Assembly (NCBI GenBank): GCA_947066105.1
Contig: CAMSYM010000007.1
Location: 31,610-95,609 of the forward strand
Direction: 5' to 3'
Origin: an uncultured Clostridia bacterium
GTDB lineage: Bacteria; Bacillota; Clostridia; Christensenellales; Pumilibacteraceae
Length of the DNA stretch: 64,000 nt
Below are positions 16,528 to 24,928 of the stretch, piece by piece. Made by a program: the position numbers and the translations under genes. Below the pieces are notes generated by a model. The model searched no databases and was not told the origin of the DNA. It saw nothing but the letters and a program-made list of their open reading frames with translations. Positions within the stretch are counted from its first letter, which is position 1, and every line of letters starts with the position of its first letter.

Positions 16528-17294
16528 ACTTCGTAAAGTCCCGACATCCTGTCTTGGAGCGCGGCGACTATGCGCACGTCGTCGTGTCCCGCCGCGCATA
16601 ACGAGCTTTGCACCGCCGTAACGGCGAGTTCGGGGTCGTTGTTGTCCTCCGACAAATGCGCGAGTATAAAGCTTCGCACGCCGTTGGACGCGAGAAACGC
16701 GCAAGCGGCGGCGCAATCGGCATTTGACAAATGCCCGTGCTTGGAGCTTATCCGCGCCTTTAACATGCGCGAATAATTGGGATTGGCTTCGAGCCTGTTT
16801 ATATCGTGATTGGCTTCGAGCATAACTATCCCGCACGACGACAGCGCCGTGAGCTGAGCGGGATTTAGCGCGCCCACGTCGGTCACGACCGCGACCTTGT
16901 TTTTCCCGTCCGATATAACGTACCCGAAGCACGGCACGTCGTGCGATACGGGTATCGCCGTCACAGCCAGCGTGCCCACCGCGAACCGTCGTTCGGGCAT
17001 AGCCTGCGGATATATCCCGCCCTTGGCGCGCACGTCGACTTCGCATTCCCTTTGGCATAAAACGCTTACGCCCGCATGCTTTTTGCAAAATATTTTAAGC
17101 CCGCCCACGTGATCGGAGTGCGAATGCGTCACAAGCACGGTCACGCGTTCGGGGTCGACGCCGAGCACGTCAAGGCACTTTTCGGCGCGCCCCGCCGAAA
17201 TGCCGAGATCGACGAGTATATCGGTTGTTCCGTCGGACACGTAGCAACAATTGCCTTTCGAACCCGACGCAAGACTGCAAATTTTCAAACTCAT
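16521..17294 (-). CDS. walJ: WalJ/YycJ-type metallo-beta-lactamase-fold hydrolase
   Basis: The 257-residue protein opens with LKICSLASGSKGNCCYV, typical of YycJ/WalJ, and has the metal site HSHSDH at 57-62. In Bacillus the family is an exonuclease-like enzyme linked to the WalRK wall-stress regulon and DNA repair. Here no walR or walK is present; the gene instead leads an operon with two CPBP proteases, rlmH, an M14 peptidase and tadA. It has a clear promoter at 17344-17372 but no strong Shine-Dalgarno site. Confidence 0.85.
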   Translation of the reverse strand: MSLKICSLASGSKGNCCYVSDGTTDILVDLGISAGRAEKCLDVLGVDPERVTVLVTHSHSDHVGGLKIFCKKHAGVSVLCQRECEVDVRAKGGIYPQAMPERRFAVGTLAVTAIPVSHDVPCFGYVISDGKNKVAVVTDVGALNPAQLTALSSCGIVMLEANHDINRLEANPNYSRMLKARISSKHGHLSNADCAAACAFLASNGVRSFILAHLSEDNNDPELAVTAVQSSLCAAGHDDVRIVAALQDRMSGLYEVC

Positions 17295-17343
17295 GATGTT
17301 ACGCGGCGCGCAAAACAGATGTTTGCGGCTTATCCTTGGATAA

Positions 17344-17372
17344 AGTATAACAGGTTACATCGATAAAATCAA
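17344..17372 (-). promoter_or_regulatory. promoter of the walJ-tadA operon
   Basis: TTGATT (17372-17367) and TATACT (17349-17344) on the minus strand with 17 bp between. It lies back to back with the fumarase promoter in the 131-bp divergent gap. Confidence 0.7.
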
Positions 17373-17382
17373 GTAAATTTTG

Positions 17383-17411
17383 TTGTGTTTGCCTTTCGCC
17401 TGTGGTACAAT
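17383..17411 (+). promoter_or_regulatory. promoter of the fumarase operon
   Basis: TTGTGT (17383-17388) and TACAAT (17406-17411) with a 17-bp spacer; an overlapping TATAAT at 17411-17416 is an alternative -10. Either places the start only about 3-8 nt before the ATG at 17426, so the mRNA has almost no leader. Confidence 0.6.
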
Positions 17412-17425
17412 ATAATGTATAACGT

Positions 17426-18247
17426 ATGAAGATAGTAGACTCGAACAAAATCAGATCGGACGTCGCCAAGCTGATTACCGAATGCCTGATAACACCCGAC
17501 CGTGCGGTCACGAACGCGCTACGCCGTATCGATACGGACAGCGAACTCGAAGCCGCCGCCGCCGCGCTTATCGTAGAAAACAACGACATAGCCGAGCGCG
17601 AACGCGCTTACTGCTGTCAGGACACCGGGCAAGCGGTGTTTTTCGTCAAGCTGGGCGACGGCGTGCAATGCGTCGGACTGCGCGACGCGCTCGACGACGC
17701 GGTGCGCCAAGCGTATGCCGCCGCGCGCAAATCGGTTGCCGATCCGCTGACGCGGCTTAACACTCGCGACAACACGCCCGCCGTGATAGAAACGGAACTC
17801 GTATCGGGCGACACGCTCGAAATCACCTATCTCGCAAAAGGCGCGGGCAGCGAAAACATGTCCAAGCTGTACATGCTCACCCCCGCGGACGGCGTCGACG
17901 GCATAGTGCGCTCCGTGGTCGACGCAGTAGAGCGCGGCGGACGCAACGCCTGTCCGCCGCTCGTAGTCGGGGTCGGCATCGGCGGCGTGACCGAAACGGC
18001 ATGCACGCTCAGCAAGCGCGCGCTGTTGCGCCCCGTCGGCGTTTTAAACGAGCGCGCGGACGTTGCGCAACTGGAAAAGCTTTTGCTCGCAAAGATCAAC
18101 GCGCTCGGTATAGGCGTTGCCGCGCTCGGCGGACGCGTGACCGCGCTCGCAGTCAATATCGAAGTAGCGCCGACGCATATAGGCATGTTGCCCGTCGCGG
18201 TCAATCTACAATGCCACAGCCTGCGGCACGGGACGGTGAAATACTGA
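17426..18247 (+). CDS. class I fumarate hydratase, alpha subunit
   Basis: The 273-residue subunit matches the N-terminal half of the oxygen-sensitive 4Fe-4S fumarases and L-tartrate dehydratases. Cys residues in YCCQDTG, ACPP and TACTLSK fit the three cluster ligands. It reversibly hydrates fumarate to malate with the beta subunit encoded one base downstream. Separate subunits are the usual arrangement in anaerobic Clostridia. Fumarase is the more likely call; tartrate dehydratase cannot be excluded. The ATG has no visible Shine-Dalgarno site. Confidence 0.88.
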   Translation: MKIVDSNKIRSDVAKLITECLITPDRAVTNALRRIDTDSELEAAAAALIVENNDIAERERAYCCQDTGQAVFFVKLGDGVQCVGLRDALDDAVRQAYAAARKSVADPLTRLNTRDNTPAVIETELVSGDTLEITYLAKGAGSENMSKLYMLTPADGVDGIVRSVVDAVERGGRNACPPLVVGVGIGGVTETACTLSKRALLRPVGVLNERADVAQLEKLLLAKINALGIGVAALGGRVTALAVNIEVAPTHIGMLPVAVNLQCHSLRHGTVKY

Positions 18248-18248
18248 T

Positions 18249-18755
18249 ATGGATAATAGCGTTAAACTATATCTTCCGACCGACGCGGCGCATATACAAA
18301 CCTTAAAGCCGAACACCGTCGTGCAAATTTACGGCACGCTGTACACGGCGCGCGACCAAGCGCACAAGCGCATAGCGCAAGCCCTGAAAAACGGCGAAAG
18401 CCTGCCGTTCGATCTTCATACCGCCGCAATATACTATTGCGGTCCCACCCCCGCCCCGCGCGGCAAGGCAATAGGCAGTTGCGGTCCGACCACGAGCGGG
18501 CGCATGGACGCATACACGCCGTTGCTCATAGAACACGGCTTGCGCGTAATGATAGGTAAAGGCGTGCGCAACGCGCAGACCGTCGAAAGCATACGTTCGC
18601 ACGGCGCGGTATACCTGACCGCGATAGGCGGCGCGGCGGCGTTGTACCAAAGCCGCGTTACCGCTTGCGAGCTTATAGCCTATCCCGATCTCGGTTGCGA
18701 AGCGGTCTGCAAGCTGACCGTCGAAAACTTCCCCGCCGTCGTTTCCGTCGTGTGA
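18249..18755 (+). CDS. class I fumarate hydratase, beta subunit
   Basis: The 168-residue protein matches the C-terminal domain of class I fumarases. It contains YYCGPTPAP, GSCGPTTSGRMD and IGKG, which help form the substrate-binding and catalytic pocket. It begins one base after the alpha stop and must assemble with it. The pair supplies malate/fumarate interconversion in fermentation. Confidence 0.9.
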   Translation: MDNSVKLYLPTDAAHIQTLKPNTVVQIYGTLYTARDQAHKRIAQALKNGESLPFDLHTAAIYYCGPTPAPRGKAIGSCGPTTSGRMDAYTPLLIEHGLRVMIGKGVRNAQTVESIRSHGAVYLTAIGGAAALYQSRVTACELIAYPDLGCEAVCKLTVENFPAVVSVV

Positions 18756-18789
18756 CGGACTCACCCAAGCAGTAAAAAGGAGCAATGAT

Positions 18790-20028
18790 ATGTCGATGAA
18801 AAAACTCAACAAGAATCTCGCAAAAGCGGTCGTTTGCACCGGCGTTAACGTCCAACCGGGCGAAGAAGTGTACGTGGTAAGCTCGGTACACGCGATAGAA
18901 CTCACTCACGAAGTGGTCAAGCAATGTTACGAACGCGGCGCGAAACGCGTGGTGGTAAGATACCGCGACGACGAGCTGACCAAGCTCGACTTTAAACACC
19001 AGTCCATCGAAACGCTTACGAACAAACCGACGTTCATGTACGAAGAACGCAATTATTTCGCGGACGTAGACGGGTGCGTGATAAATATCATCTGCGAAGA
19101 CCCCAATGCGCTCGAATGCGCCGACGCCGATAAAATAACCGCGTCGCGCCGCGCGGACACGATCGGGCTGTCGCGCTACTACGACAAATCGATGTCGCAC
19201 AAGATCAAGTGGTCGATCGTCGCCTATCCGCACCGCGAATGGGCAAAACTCATGTTCCCCGATCTCGACGAAAAGGAAGCTTACAAAAAGCTCGGCAAGT
19301 ACATCGCCAAAACGACGCGCGTCGACAACGACGACCCCGTCGAAGCGTGGAAACAGCATTCCGCCGAACTGAGATCGCGCCGCGAAAAACTGACCGCCGC
19401 GAACATAAAACGCTTCCACTACAAAAACTCGCTCGGCACCGATCTTTACGTCGGCATGCCCGACGGCTATGTTTTCGGCGGCGGCGTGGACACCTGCAAC
19501 GGCGTCACCTTCAACGCGAACATGCCGACGGAAGAAGTTTTTTCCGCGCCCGATTGCAACGACATAGACGGCGTAGTCAAAGCTTCCATGCCGCTCTGCT
19601 ATAACGGCAAAATAATAGAAGGACTTACGCTTAAATTCGCAAACGGTAAAATAATCGATTATTCCGCCAAAACCAACGCCGACGTTTTAAAGGGCATAAT
19701 CGAAACCGACGAAGGCAGTCGCAGTCTGGGCGAGATAGCGCTAGTCCCGTACGACTCGCCCATAAGCAAGCTCCGCACGCTGTTCTACGAAACGCTGTTC
19801 GACGAGAACGCGAGCTGTCACTTCGCCATAGGCAGAGCATACCCCACATGCGTCAAGGGCGGTCCCGACATGTCCAAGGACGAACTCAAAGCCAAGGGCA
19901 TCAACGATTCGGGAGTACACGTCGACTTCATGGTCGGAACGAAAGATCTGGAAATCACAGCCGAGACCAAAGACGGCAAAACGCTCGAAATATTCAAGCA
20001 CGGCAATTTCACGAAGGATTTCGAATAG
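18790..20028 (+). CDS. M29-family aminopeptidase
   Basis: The 412-residue protein matches the aminopeptidase T/AmpS (M29) family: N-terminal NLAKAVVCTGVNVQPGEEVYV, a central DLYVGMPDGYVFGGG, and a C-terminal half with metal-binding Glu and His residues (FANGKI..., GEIALVPYDSPI, HFAIGRAYP). It releases N-terminal residues from peptides with a dinuclear metal centre in the cytosol. The length is normal. AAAGGAG precedes the ATG. The gene follows the fumarase pair after 34 nt and ends at a strong terminator. Confidence 0.9.
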   Translation: MSMKKLNKNLAKAVVCTGVNVQPGEEVYVVSSVHAIELTHEVVKQCYERGAKRVVVRYRDDELTKLDFKHQSIETLTNKPTFMYEERNYFADVDGCVINIICEDPNALECADADKITASRRADTIGLSRYYDKSMSHKIKWSIVAYPHREWAKLMFPDLDEKEAYKKLGKYIAKTTRVDNDDPVEAWKQHSAELRSRREKLTAANIKRFHYKNSLGTDLYVGMPDGYVFGGGVDTCNGVTFNANMPTEEVFSAPDCNDIDGVVKASMPLCYNGKIIEGLTLKFANGKIIDYSAKTNADVLKGIIETDEGSRSLGEIALVPYDSPISKLRTLFYETLFDENASCHFAIGRAYPTCVKGGPDMSKDELKAKGINDSGVHVDFMVGTKDLEITAETKDGKTLEIFKHGNFTKDFE

Positions 20029-20049
20029 TATATCACCCAAATAAATACC

Positions 20050-20085
20050 GCCCCGTTCGCAAAGCGTTTACGAACGGGGCTTTTT
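20050..20085 (+). terminator. rho-independent terminator of the fumarase-aminopeptidase operon
   Basis: A 10-bp GC-rich stem (GCCCCGTTCG with CGAACGGGGC) around an 11-nt loop is followed by TTTTT, about 20 nt past the stop at 20028. Confidence 0.9.
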
Positions 20086-20109
20086 ATCATATGCGCATAT
20101 CGTCATGCT

Positions 20110-20946
20110 TTAAAAATCGGGCGTGTATTCCGATCTTGCCGACGAAAAACGTTGAAAGTATCCGTTTTTAAACCCGAGCTTCAACGCATGCTCGGCAACT
20201 ATCTTATACTCTATTTTTTCGAGCTTTCGGTCGGGCGTTCCGTCGCCGTTGGGCGTGAACTGGCTCATGAGCGACAGCACGACGTCCGTCCCTACCGCGC
20301 TCGCTACCGTATCGAGTACGGCAAGCGAATTTTTAACGTTATCGGGCAACACCAAATGCCTTACTATCAAACCGCGCTTCAACAGTTTTTTTCCGTCGAC
20401 CGTTTGCCACTCGTCGACCACGGCTTCGCGCATTTTAACGAGCGCGGCAACGGCGATCTTCGGATAATCGGACGCATGCGAAAACCTGTCCGCGATCGAC
20501 GCGTCGGCATACTTGAAGTCTGTCAAAAACACGTCGGTAAACGCGCTCGCGCGCATTACGGCATCGGGCATTTCATAGCCCGACGTGTTGTATATCACGG
20601 ACGGTCTTGTTCGGCAAAGCGCAACGCTTTTTTCGATCGCCGTCAAAAAATGCGACGGCGTTACGAGATCGAGCGGGTGCGCCGCGCCGTCGAACGCCTG
20701 CGCGAGCGCACGTTCGTCGTACTCGTCGCCCACGCACGCCCGACTGATCTTTTTATTTTGGCAATACGAACAACCGAGCGAACACCCTCCGAAAAACAGC
20801 GCGGTGACTCTGCCCAAACACGGCTCTTCGTAATCGAAATCGTTTATTATTTTGGCTATGCGCGCAAATCTGCCGCCGCCGCAATATCCGGTTTCCCCGT
20901 CGTCGCGATCGACGCCGCATCCGCGCGGACAATCGTAGCACTTCAT
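20110..20946 (-). CDS. radical SAM protein, PflX-like
   Basis: The 278-residue protein begins CYDCPRGCGVDR...GYCG, the N-terminal Cys-rich signature of the PflX (putative pyruvate formate-lyase activase-related) group. The radical SAM CxxxCxxC cluster is C55, C59, C62 in CSLGCSYC. It should bind a 4Fe-4S cluster and cleave SAM; the true target is not known for this subgroup. The start at 20946 overlaps the upstream stop as ATGA; the longer reading is a shadow. It is coupled to a DUF2726 protein gene. Confidence 0.86.
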   Translation of the reverse strand: MKCYDCPRGCGVDRDDGETGYCGGGRFARIAKIINDFDYEEPCLGRVTALFFGGCSLGCSYCQNKKISRACVGDEYDERALAQAFDGAAHPLDLVTPSHFLTAIEKSVALCRTRPSVIYNTSGYEMPDAVMRASAFTDVFLTDFKYADASIADRFSHASDYPKIAVAALVKMREAVVDEWQTVDGKKLLKRGLIVRHLVLPDNVKNSLAVLDTVASAVGTDVVLSLMSQFTPNGDGTPDRKLEKIEYKIVAEHALKLGFKNGYFQRFSSARSEYTPDF

Positions 20947-21518
20947 CTCAGTATGGCTCTTTGCACCGCGCGCTTGACCGTCGAAAAGCTTAGATCGCCG
21001 TCCAGCCAAAACGTGACGAGCGGAAGCTTTGCGTCCGCGCATATCGCCGCGACCTTGGCGTCGCGCTCCTGCCTGTCGGCGCGCAGGTGCGAACGGTCGT
21101 TAAGCTCGACCAAAAGCAACGGCTCGAATGTCTCGCGGTCGACAAAGCAATAATCGCAAACGCGGAACAACTCGTTGCGGTACGATGTATTTGTTTTTTT
21201 ATCGATAACGTTAGCGAGCGCGACCTGCGGAACAACTTCGTATTTGTCGGGCGATATCCCGCGCAACAATAACAAAAAATTATATTCGGGCTTTGTGAGC
21301 ATGGTCGATTTGCGCTCGTATTTGGAATTGAGTCGGATTTTCTCTTTGGGCTTATACAACAGCGCAAAAAGACAAAACGCCATCAGTGCGACGCTCACTA
21401 TCGACATTATCCAAAACGTGTCGTTATGAAATTCCCGAAAAAACGGCATAAGGCTGAACGCAAACAGCGTCAGCCCGACAAATAAAAATACTATGTATAT
21501 GCCTTTGCGAAATTTCAT
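20943..21518 (-). CDS. DUF2726 domain membrane protein
   Basis: The protein has two N-terminal membrane helices (residues about 7-50) followed by a DUF2726 domain: LTKPEYNFLLLLRGI, VVPQVALANVI, then FVDRETFEPLLLVELNDRSH, which resembles a nuclease-like (PD-(D/E)xK-type) fold with D, E and L-V-E positions. I choose the ATG at 21518 (191 residues) because AGAGG precedes it; an ATG eight codons earlier is possible. The domain is found in topoisomerase-associated and solo proteins of unknown role. It is translated just ahead of the radical SAM gene. Confidence 0.78.
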   Translation of the reverse strand: MKFRKGIYIVFLFVGLTLFAFSLMPFFREFHNDTFWIMSIVSVALMAFCLFALLYKPKEKIRLNSKYERKSTMLTKPEYNFLLLLRGISPDKYEVVPQVALANVIDKKTNTSYRNELFRVCDYCFVDRETFEPLLLVELNDRSHLRADRQERDAKVAAICADAKLPLVTFWLDGDLSFSTVKRAVQRAILR

Positions 21519-21559
21519 ACCATGCCTCTCGACGGTCTGCATATTTTATATCTTATGTA

Positions 21560-21599
21560 AATCGTCGGTACGCTCGCCCTATTCGTCAATCCGACGATT
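21560..21599 (-). terminator. hairpin at the end of the upstream gap before jag's stop
   Basis: A perfect 9-bp inverted repeat (AATCGTCGG with CCGACGATT, 22-nt loop) lies right after the jag stop. It has no good T run, so it is a weak terminator candidate or an mRNA 3' end stabiliser. Confidence 0.35.
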
Positions 21600-21603
21600 G
21601 CCG

Positions 21604-22506
21604 TTATAGCTTGGGCAGAATGACCACAAATCTGTGCGGCTCTTTACCTTCCGACGCGGTGGTGACGCGCTCGTCGTCGTTCAACGCGTTGTGAACGGTG
21701 CGGCGGTCGATGCGTTCCATCGGTTCGAGCCGTATCTTGCGGCGTTTTGCGACGCACTCGTCGGCGCGGCGTTTAGCCATTGCCGTGAGCGACGCGGAAC
21801 GTCTGTCGCGATAACCGTTGCAATCGACGGCGATGCTCAAACGGCACTTTTCGGCGCGCGCGCTGACTTCCGCGAGATACGCCAATGCGGACAAGGTTTC
21901 GCCGTGCCGCCCGATAAGTATGGAATCGTCGCCGCTCGGCGCGCTTATGCTTATCATTTCGACGCGCTCGTCGGCGGTTATTTCCGCGCCGTCGAACCCC
22001 ATTTTGGCAACGACCTGTTTGACGAACTCGACGGCATGCGCCGCGGCGGCTTTATCTTCATCGCTGAGCTTGCGCGGCTTGCTTTCCGATTTACGCGCCG
22101 TCGCGCCGCTGTTTTCGCCTGCGCGCGCGGGATCGAGCTGTTTGACGGAACGCTTTTCCGCTCGCTCGCCGTTTTGTTTTTGCTTGGGCTGTTGCGCGAC
22201 CTTTTGCTTGCTTTGGTCTTGCGCGGCGACTTTTTCGGGCGCGGGGCTTTCCGCACGCTCCGCCGCCTTCTGCGGTCGCTCGTCGCGTTTTTCGCAAGCC
22301 TGCGGCTTTTCGGTCTCGCTCGGCTTGGGCGCATCCGCCGCTTTTTCGGGTTCTGCGCGTTCGACGGTCAACCTTACCTTCGCCTTGCGGAACAACCCGC
22401 CCGACTCGATGACCTCGACCTCCGCTTCGTCGAGCGTCGCGCCGAGCTGAGCAAGTCCTTGCTCGATAGCTTCCTGTACTTTTTTAGCCGTAACTTCGAT
22501 AGTCAC
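21604..22506 (-). CDS. jag: Jag/KhpB RNA-binding protein
   Basis: The 300-residue protein has the Jag-N domain (1-50, ESGGLFRKAKVRL), a long Lys/Glu/Ala-rich linker (about 55-140), a KH domain with IGRHGETLSAL (about 150-225) and an R3H domain with RRADECVAKRR...PMERIDRRTVH (about 230-296). It binds small RNAs with KhpA in Gram-positives and affects cell elongation. It sits in its conserved place after yidC. The linker is unusually long and charged. Confidence 0.93.
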   Translation of the reverse strand: MTIEVTAKKVQEAIEQGLAQLGATLDEAEVEVIESGGLFRKAKVRLTVERAEPEKAADAPKPSETEKPQACEKRDERPQKAAERAESPAPEKVAAQDQSKQKVAQQPKQKQNGERAEKRSVKQLDPARAGENSGATARKSESKPRKLSDEDKAAAAHAVEFVKQVVAKMGFDGAEITADERVEMISISAPSGDDSILIGRHGETLSALAYLAEVSARAEKCRLSIAVDCNGYRDRRSASLTAMAKRRADECVAKRRKIRLEPMERIDRRTVHNALNDDERVTTASEGKEPHRFVVILPKL

Positions 22507-22548
22507 TCTCCACCTGCCTATTACCGTTCCGATATTTCGGTAACGAAT

Positions 22549-23979
22549 TTATTTCTTTTTGTTTTTGTCGGACGACATGTCCAAATTCATCAAATCGTTG
22601 GGATCGGGTCTGCCGCCGCGCTGAACGGTCCGCGCAGACTTGCCGTCCGCTCTCTTGGATCTTTTCCCGTCGGGCGTCGCCGTTTCCGCAACGCGCTGTC
22701 CGGCATTGGGATTAGCGCCCTTGACGTAATGGATGATCGCCGAATTGCCGCCGACCGCGGTCGCGCGAGCGCTTCCGTACGCAATGCCGTACTTGCGCTT
22801 GCTTTTTATCCTGTCGATCAGTCTGATAATGCCCGTAAACAAAACGTTGAAGAACAACGTCGTCGCGCTGTTGGTCGCCATGTACAGCGAGAATATGGAC
22901 GCGCTTTGTATGGCGAACACCGCCATCATGACGGGCATTATGAACATCATTACCTTCATGCTCGTCGCCATGCCGCCCTTGGCGTTTACCTGCCCCGCGC
23001 GCTTTTGTTGGAACATGGACAGCAGTTGCGCGCCGAGCGACAGCACTACTACGAGTATGGGCAAAACCAAATACCCGTTGGTACGGCTCGCCGACGCGTC
23101 GTTCAACAGCTTGCCCATAACGTCGTCATACATGCTCATGAGCTTGTCTTGGTCGCTCGTTTCCAGCCCGCTCGTGGACGGCTTGGCGTAATCGCCTATA
23201 CCCGCTTTAAACGCTTCCTCGGAAAGTATCGCCTGGTTGCCCCACGGCACGTCGGGCGCCCAAATATTTTTTATCCACAGGAACGACGACTGGACCTTGC
23301 CTACCGCCGCGCCGTCGCGCAAAAGCTTGAAATCCTGCGGTATGACGTCCTTGTATTCCGCATTGCCGCGCAATTCGTCTGCAAAGCTTTCGTCCAAGCC
23401 GTCGTAATACATCTTGTAAACGACGTCCTGTCCTATCTTGACGGAAAGCTCCTTGCGTCGCGCCTGTTCGGGCGTGAGCGTTTCGTTTTCGCCTACCGGC
23501 GTAAATATCTGTTCGGTCACGTACGTGTACTCGTCGTACATCGTCGTGTATTCCTTGAACATCATGTACCGCGCGATGGTCTGCATAGATATCCACAAAG
23601 TGATGAACACGACCATCGTTATTATCATGGGCAAGCACGCCGAAAAGTAACTGTAACCCTCCTTGCGGTTGAGTTCCATTTGCTTTTGCTGGAACGCCTG
23701 TTTATCGTTACCGTACTGACGCTGGATCTTTTCCATCGTCGGCTTCAACCGCTCGGTTATCTTTTGGTTCTTGTTCATTTTGTACCGCTGATAAAAATCG
23801 AGCGGCGAAATGACAAGCTTCAACAACACGGTAAACACGACGATACGCCAACCGTAATCGACTACGAACGCAAACGATTTGAGTATGAGCAAGTGCCACA
23901 TGCTCCCCGGCGCGACTACGCTCGGCGTCACCGCTTGCGATATGCCGATAAAGGCAAATACAGAATTCAAAACAGCCAT
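22549..23979 (-). CDS. yidC: YidC/Oxa1-family membrane protein insertase
   Basis: The roughly 476-residue protein shows the Oxa1 core: a first membrane segment (about residues 38-58), then the cytoplasmic KMNKNQKITERLKPTMEKIQRQYGNDKQ coiled region, and further segments with LPMIITMVVFITLWISM, LGAQLLSMFQQ, IMPVMMAVFAIQ and SLYMATNSATTLF. A long extracytoplasmic insert of about 150 residues follows the second segment, which makes it larger than typical Gram-positive YidC1. The C-terminal tail is basic and binds ribosomes. Start at 23979 has GGAGAT upstream; the 13-nt overlap with yidD suggests coupling. Confidence 0.92.
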   Translation of the reverse strand: MAVLNSVFAFIGISQAVTPSVVAPGSMWHLLILKSFAFVVDYGWRIVVFTVLLKLVISPLDFYQRYKMNKNQKITERLKPTMEKIQRQYGNDKQAFQQKQMELNRKEGYSYFSACLPMIITMVVFITLWISMQTIARYMMFKEYTTMYDEYTYVTEQIFTPVGENETLTPEQARRKELSVKIGQDVVYKMYYDGLDESFADELRGNAEYKDVIPQDFKLLRDGAAVGKVQSSFLWIKNIWAPDVPWGNQAILSEEAFKAGIGDYAKPSTSGLETSDQDKLMSMYDDVMGKLLNDASASRTNGYLVLPILVVVLSLGAQLLSMFQQKRAGQVNAKGGMATSMKVMMFIMPVMMAVFAIQSASIFSLYMATNSATTLFFNVLFTGIIRLIDRIKSKRKYGIAYGSARATAVGGNSAIIHYVKGANPNAGQRVAETATPDGKRSKRADGKSARTVQRGGRPDPNDLMNLDMSSDKNKKK

Positions 23980-24251
23980 TTCATATCTCCATGAGGGTTG
24001 TCCGGCACAGGGTCGAACCCGCCCGCTTTCCACGGCACGCAACGCAGTATGCGCTTTGTTCCGAGAAATATTCCCCGCACTACGCCGAACTTACCGATGG
24101 CTTCGACCATATATGTCGAACAGCTCGGCGTATATATACAAACGTCGGGCGTAAGCGGCGAAATGCACTTTTTGTAAAAGTACACAAGCCCCAAAAACAG
24201 CCACCGAAACGTTATAATGCTTTTTACGACGCGCTTGACTTTACGAGTCAT
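23967..24251 (-). CDS. yidD: membrane protein insertion efficiency factor YidD
   Basis: The 94-residue protein has an amphipathic N-terminus and the YidD signature YKKCISPLTPDVCIYTPSCSTYMVEAIGKFG with conserved Cys residues, then RILRCVPWKAGGFDPVP. It helps YidC insert membrane proteins. Its ATG overlaps the rnpA stop (ATGA). Confidence 0.95.
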   Translation of the reverse strand: MTRKVKRVVKSIITFRWLFLGLVYFYKKCISPLTPDVCIYTPSCSTYMVEAIGKFGVVRGIFLGTKRILRCVPWKAGGFDPVPDNPHGDMKWLF

Positions 24252-24577
24252 ACGGTAAGCCCCGCGCGCTCGAACAGTCTTGACAACTGCCCGTCCAGCT
24301 CCGCGTAATCCTTGCCCGCCGCCGACGGATTAGCCAACACTATCGCTTGACAGCCCGACAAACCGCGCAGTCGCGCCCCCACGGACGCGCGCAGTCTGCG
24401 CTTGACTTTGTTGCGCACAACGGCTTTCCCAACTTTGTTGGATACCGAAAAACCCACTCGTACGGAACGTGCGGGCGTGAATATCAAAACCAGATCCGAT
24501 TCGGACAAACGCTTGCCTTTTTTATAGACGTACGCGAACGAACCGTGCTTATTGAGTCTGTGCGCTTTATCAAGCAA
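24248..24577 (-). CDS. rnpA: ribonuclease P protein component
   Basis: The 109-residue protein shows the family start (LDKAHRLNKHGSFAYVYKKGKR), FSVSNKVGKAVVRNKVKRRLR (the RNR RNA-binding motif) and a normal length. It partners the RNase P RNA in 5' trimming of tRNAs. The start is a TTG that directly abuts the TAA stop of rpmH, so it is translated by termination-reinitiation. Confidence 0.95.
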   Translation of the reverse strand: MLDKAHRLNKHGSFAYVYKKGKRLSESDLVLIFTPARSVRVGFSVSNKVGKAVVRNKVKRRLRASVGARLRGLSGCQAIVLANPSAAGKDYAELDGQLSRLFERAGLTV

Positions 24578-24727
24578 TTACTTGCCGAGCGGCGTAGGGG
24601 TAAGACGCGCTCTGCCCTTGTTGCGGCGGCGTTTCAAAACGCGTCTGCCGCCCTGCGTTTTCATTCTTTGACGAAAGCCGTGGACCTTGCGCTGTTGACG
24701 TTTTTTGGGTTGATAAGTTCTTTTCAT
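24578..24727 (-). CDS. rpmH: 50S ribosomal protein L34
   Basis: A 49-residue, very basic protein that starts [11 protein letters not shown], continues with VHGFRQRM and [11 protein letters not shown], and ends PLGK; this is L34 with a few extra residues. It lies just upstream of rnpA, the standard order, and begins the block transcribed from 24777-24805. Confidence 0.95.
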   Translation of the reverse strand: MKRTYQPKKRQQRKVHGFRQRMKTQGGRRVLKRRRNKGRARLTPTPLGK

Positions 24728-24776
24728 ATCTGTCTCCGATAATAAGCGGCATACCCCGCCATCATAATACTGATTA

Positions 24777-24805
24777 ATTATACAGGAAATCGCCTTTCAA
24801 GTCAA
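24777..24805 (-). promoter_or_regulatory. strong promoter of rpmH-rnpA-yidD-yidC-jag
   Basis: TTGACT (24805-24800) and TATAAT (24782-24777) with an exact 17-bp spacer on the minus strand, about 50 nt before the rpmH start. Confidence 0.85.
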
Positions 24806-24893
24806 GGGTTTTGGCTAAACAATTACAAAGATATCGCCACGCGCAATTTCGCATATCCCGCGCTGTTACATGCTACGCGCCGTATAAAAATCT

Positions 24894-24922
24894 TTGATTT
24901 TCTATGAATTTTATGGTATGAT
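24894..24922 (+). promoter_or_regulatory. promoter of the TtcA-like gene, predicted leaderless
   Basis: TTGATT (24894-24899) and TATGAT (24917-24922) with 17 bp between. Counting seven bases from the -10 puts the start exactly on the A of the ATG at 24929, and no Shine-Dalgarno site exists. Confidence 0.65.
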
Positions 24923-24928
24923 ATATCC

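Noticed and set aside
15508..17088. 526-residue reading of the second CPBP gene
   Set aside because: Its first 187 codons overlap walJ in another frame and are Arg-rich; the membrane protein starts at 16527.
23268..23282. TTATCCACA match resembling a DnaA box
   Set aside because: It is single and lies within yidC coding sequence; another chance match lies in potB. There is no cluster and no AT-rich unwinding stretch.
24728..24928. Replication origin next to rpmH
   Set aside because: The gap is only 200 bp, holds two back-to-back promoters and no set of DnaA boxes, and dnaA is absent.
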